In this document: in pieces, positions 32,463 to 33,891 of the stretch
Position numbering within the stretch: position 1 is the stretch's first letter
Layout of the letters: the number at the start of each line of letters is the position of its first letter
NCBI GenBank assembly: GCA_947306975.1
Contig: CAMZHU010000003.1
Location: forward strand, 1 to 33,891
From: an uncultured Clostridia bacterium
GTDB taxonomy: Bacteria > Bacillota > Clostridia > Oscillospirales > Oscillospiraceae
DNA: 33,891 nt
Direction of reading: 5' to 3'
Program-made: the position numbers and the translations under genes
The notes under the pieces: generated by a model
Told to the model about the DNA's origin: nothing
Databases searched by the model: none
What the model saw: the letters and a program-made list of their open reading frames with translations, nothing else

Positions 32463-33104
32463 ATGCTTGTGACAGTGACCCTTACCCTGCTCAAGGGCTT
32501 TGGCACGACATGCGCCATATTTCTTATAACGCTCGTCTGCTCCCTTCCGCTGGGACTTGTCATTGCTTTCGGTGCGATGAGCCGTTTCGCGCCGCTCAAA
32601 TGGCTCATAAAAACGATCGTATGGATAATACGCGGCACCCCGTTGATGCTGCAGGTCATCATCGTCTTTTACGGTCCCGGCCTGATCTTCGGCTGGGACG
32701 CTCTGGAACGTATGACCGCCGTTCTGATTGCTTTCGTCATAAACTACTCCTGCTACTTTTCCGAGATATTCCGCGGCGGGATCGAAGGCATACCGCGAGG
32801 CCAGTATGAGGCCGGGCAGGTGCTCGGTATGACGAAGAAACAGATCTTCTTCAAAATCATACTCCTACAGGTCGTAAAACGTATCGTTCCGCCCATGTCC
32901 AACGAGATCATTACGCTCGTCAAGGACACTTCTCTTGCCCGGATCATCGCTGTACGCGAGATCATCAAGGAGGCTGAGACATACATCGCTGTAAAGTCTC
33001 TCATATGGCCCCTGTTTTACGCCGGCGCTTTCTATCTCGTCTTCTGCGGCGTACTTACGCTGCTGTTCGGATGGATCGAGAAACGTCTGAGCTATTTCGT
33101 GTAA
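32463..33104 (+). CDS. Polar amino-acid ABC transporter permease (HisM/GlnP type)
   Basis: This 213-residue membrane protein has about five helices. The N-terminal VTLTLLKGFGTTCAIFLITL is followed by WIIRGTPLMLQ and the EAA-type coupling loop (QYEAGQVLGMTKKQIFFKII), which contacts the ATPase. It belongs to the His/Glu/Gln/Arg/opine permease family. ATG 32463 follows GTGGAG at good spacing; GTG 32445 used by the track is less likely because it lies upstream of that site. The ATPase gene follows 13 nt downstream. Confidence 0.93.
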   Translation: MLVTVTLTLLKGFGTTCAIFLITLVCSLPLGLVIAFGAMSRFAPLKWLIKTIVWIIRGTPLMLQVIIVFYGPGLIFGWDALERMTAVLIAFVINYSCYFSEIFRGGIEGIPRGQYEAGQVLGMTKKQIFFKIILLQVVKRIVPPMSNEIITLVKDTSLARIIAVREIIKEAETYIAVKSLIWPLFYAGAFYLVFCGVLTLLFGWIEKRLSYFV

Positions 33105-33117
33105 GGGGGCGCGACGG

Positions 33118-33891
33118 ATGAGTATTCTTGAAGTCAGCGGTATAAACAAACATTTCGGTCAAACTGAAGTCCTGAAAGGCATCGACTTCACTCTGGAAAA
33201 GGGGCAGGCCCTTGCCATCATCGGACCCTCAGGCAGCGGCAAGACTACGCTCCTACGCTGCCTCACATACCTGGAGACCCCCGACAGCGGGAAAATCAGC
33301 GTGAACGGCGAAGTAATCTTCGACGCTGACGACCCGTCTCAGCTCTCTGAGGAGAAAAAAAGACTTAACCGCCTCCATTTCGGCCTTGTTTTCCAGTCGT
33401 TCAACCTGTTCCCGCAGTACACTACTCTCCAGAACGTGACGCTGGCCGGGGAACTCCTCGCAAAGGAGCGTCCGGATTACAAGCAGAACAAGAAAGATAT
33501 CATCAGAGATATCCGAAGCAACGCCGAAGAGATCCTTGCCAGCGTCGGCCTGTCTGACAGGCTGAACAGCTATCCCCACCAGCTCTCCGGAGGCCAGCAG
33601 CAGCGCGTCGCGATAGCCCGTGCCCTTGCGCTTAAGCCGGATATCCTGTGTTTCGACGAGCCCACGAGCGCTCTCGACCCTGAGCTCACAGGAGAAGTGC
33701 TGAAAGTCATCCGCGGCCTTGCGGAAAAAAACACGACGATGGTCATCGTCACCCATGAGATGCAGTTTGCACGCGACGTAGCGGATAACGTGCTGTTCAT
33801 GGCTGACGGCGTCGTAGTCGAATACGGCCCGCCTGAAGAAGTATTCGGAAACCCCAAAGAAGACCGCACCAAACAATTCCTGGAGCGCTAC
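33118..33891 (+). CDS. Polar amino-acid ABC transporter ATP-binding protein (GlnQ/HisP type), 3' truncated by window edge
   Basis: The ORF is open from ATG 33118 to the window end (258 codons), so it is absent from the track. It has Walker [10 protein letters not shown], the Q-loop [10 protein letters not shown], the ABC signature [14 protein letters not shown], Walker [14 protein letters not shown] and the H-loop VTHEM. All are intact. A charged insertion after the Q-loop ([16 protein letters not shown]) is longer than in most GlnQ proteins. The ribosome-binding site is AAGGGGG. It powers the transporter encoded by the two genes upstream. Only the extreme C terminus should be missing. Confidence 0.95.
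   Translation, partial: MSILEVSGINKHFGQTEVLKGIDFTLEKGQALAIIGPSGSGKTTLLRCLTYLETPDSGKISVNGEVIFDADDPSQLSEEKKRLNRLHFGLVFQSFNLFPQYTTLQNVTLAGELLAKERPDYKQNKKDIIRDIRSNAEEILASVGLSDRLNSYPHQLSGGQQQRVAIARALALKPDILCFDEPTSALDPELTGEVLKVIRGLAEKNTTMVIVTHEMQFARDVADNVLFMADGVVVEYGPPEEVFGNPKEDRTKQFLERY

Noticed and set aside
1-33891. CRISPR arrays, tRNA, rRNA, prophage or plasmid origins
   Set aside because: No regularly spaced direct repeats, tRNA-like cloverleaves, rRNA segments, integrase or replication genes were seen in the window.

Overview
The window looks like a chromosomal segment of an anaerobic Gram-positive Clostridia (Firmicutes) species with moderately high GC. The support for this is: HprK/WhiA/RapZ and Obg/Der housekeeping genes of Firmicutes type; anaerobic ribonucleotide reductase (NrdD/NrdG) as the only RNR present; zinc-ribbon L28 and L32; DUF512, DUF975 and DUF5693 proteins typical of Clostridia; and strong Shine-Dalgarno sequences with sigma-A type promoters. 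I cannot name the genus. No rRNA, tRNA, CRISPR array, prophage or intact insertion sequence was seen.

Layout. (1) 1-5884, plus: the end of a TRAP-transporter operon (partial DctQ, then DctM) followed by two tandem paralogous Old-Yellow-Enzyme/dienoyl-CoA-reductase-type iron-sulfur flavoproteins. This is probably an uptake-plus-reduction module for an unknown small carboxylate or enoate. (2) 6023-6868, plus: a DegV lipid-binding protein. (3) 6954-10651, minus: hprK-murB-rapZ-whiA operon, without the yvcK/gluP gene that usually sits between rapZ and whiA. (4) 10864-11906, plus: rpmB and a P5C-reductase-like gene, each with its own terminator. (5) 11989-16791, minus: obgE, yceD-rpmF, and a PDZ/radical-SAM DUF512 gene with der. 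(6) 16998-18056, plus: an AT-rich membrane acyltransferase that looks foreign. (7) 18179-23042, minus: DUF5693 protein and a single-ORF CsaB-MurJ fusion (wall-polymer pyruvyltransferase plus lipid flippase). (8) 23043-23649: a gene-poor stretch with a decayed IS200-type tnpA fragment and the nrdG terminator. (9) 23650-26546, minus: nrdD-nrdG behind a good promoter and an NrdR-box palindrome. (10) 26794-27719, plus: a DUF975 membrane protein overlapping by ATGA with a 57-residue cysteine-rich membrane protein that is absent from the ORF track. (11) 27802-31293, minus: dnaE. (12) 31573-33891, plus: a polar amino-acid ABC transporter (binding lipoprotein, permease, ATPase running off the end).

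The most unusual item is the ABC binding protein at 31573-32376. After a normal lipoprotein signal it carries the C-terminal half of the SBP_bac_3 fold first, then a Pro/Ser/Asp-rich linker, then the N-terminal half. It is a circular permutation with near full-length content. Next are the CsaB-MurJ fusion, the tandem OYE pair with altered active-site and Fe-S motifs, and a hairpin that appears to bridge the Shine-Dalgarno sequence and start codon of the first OYE gene. All calls are from reading the sequence and family knowledge; no database search was run.
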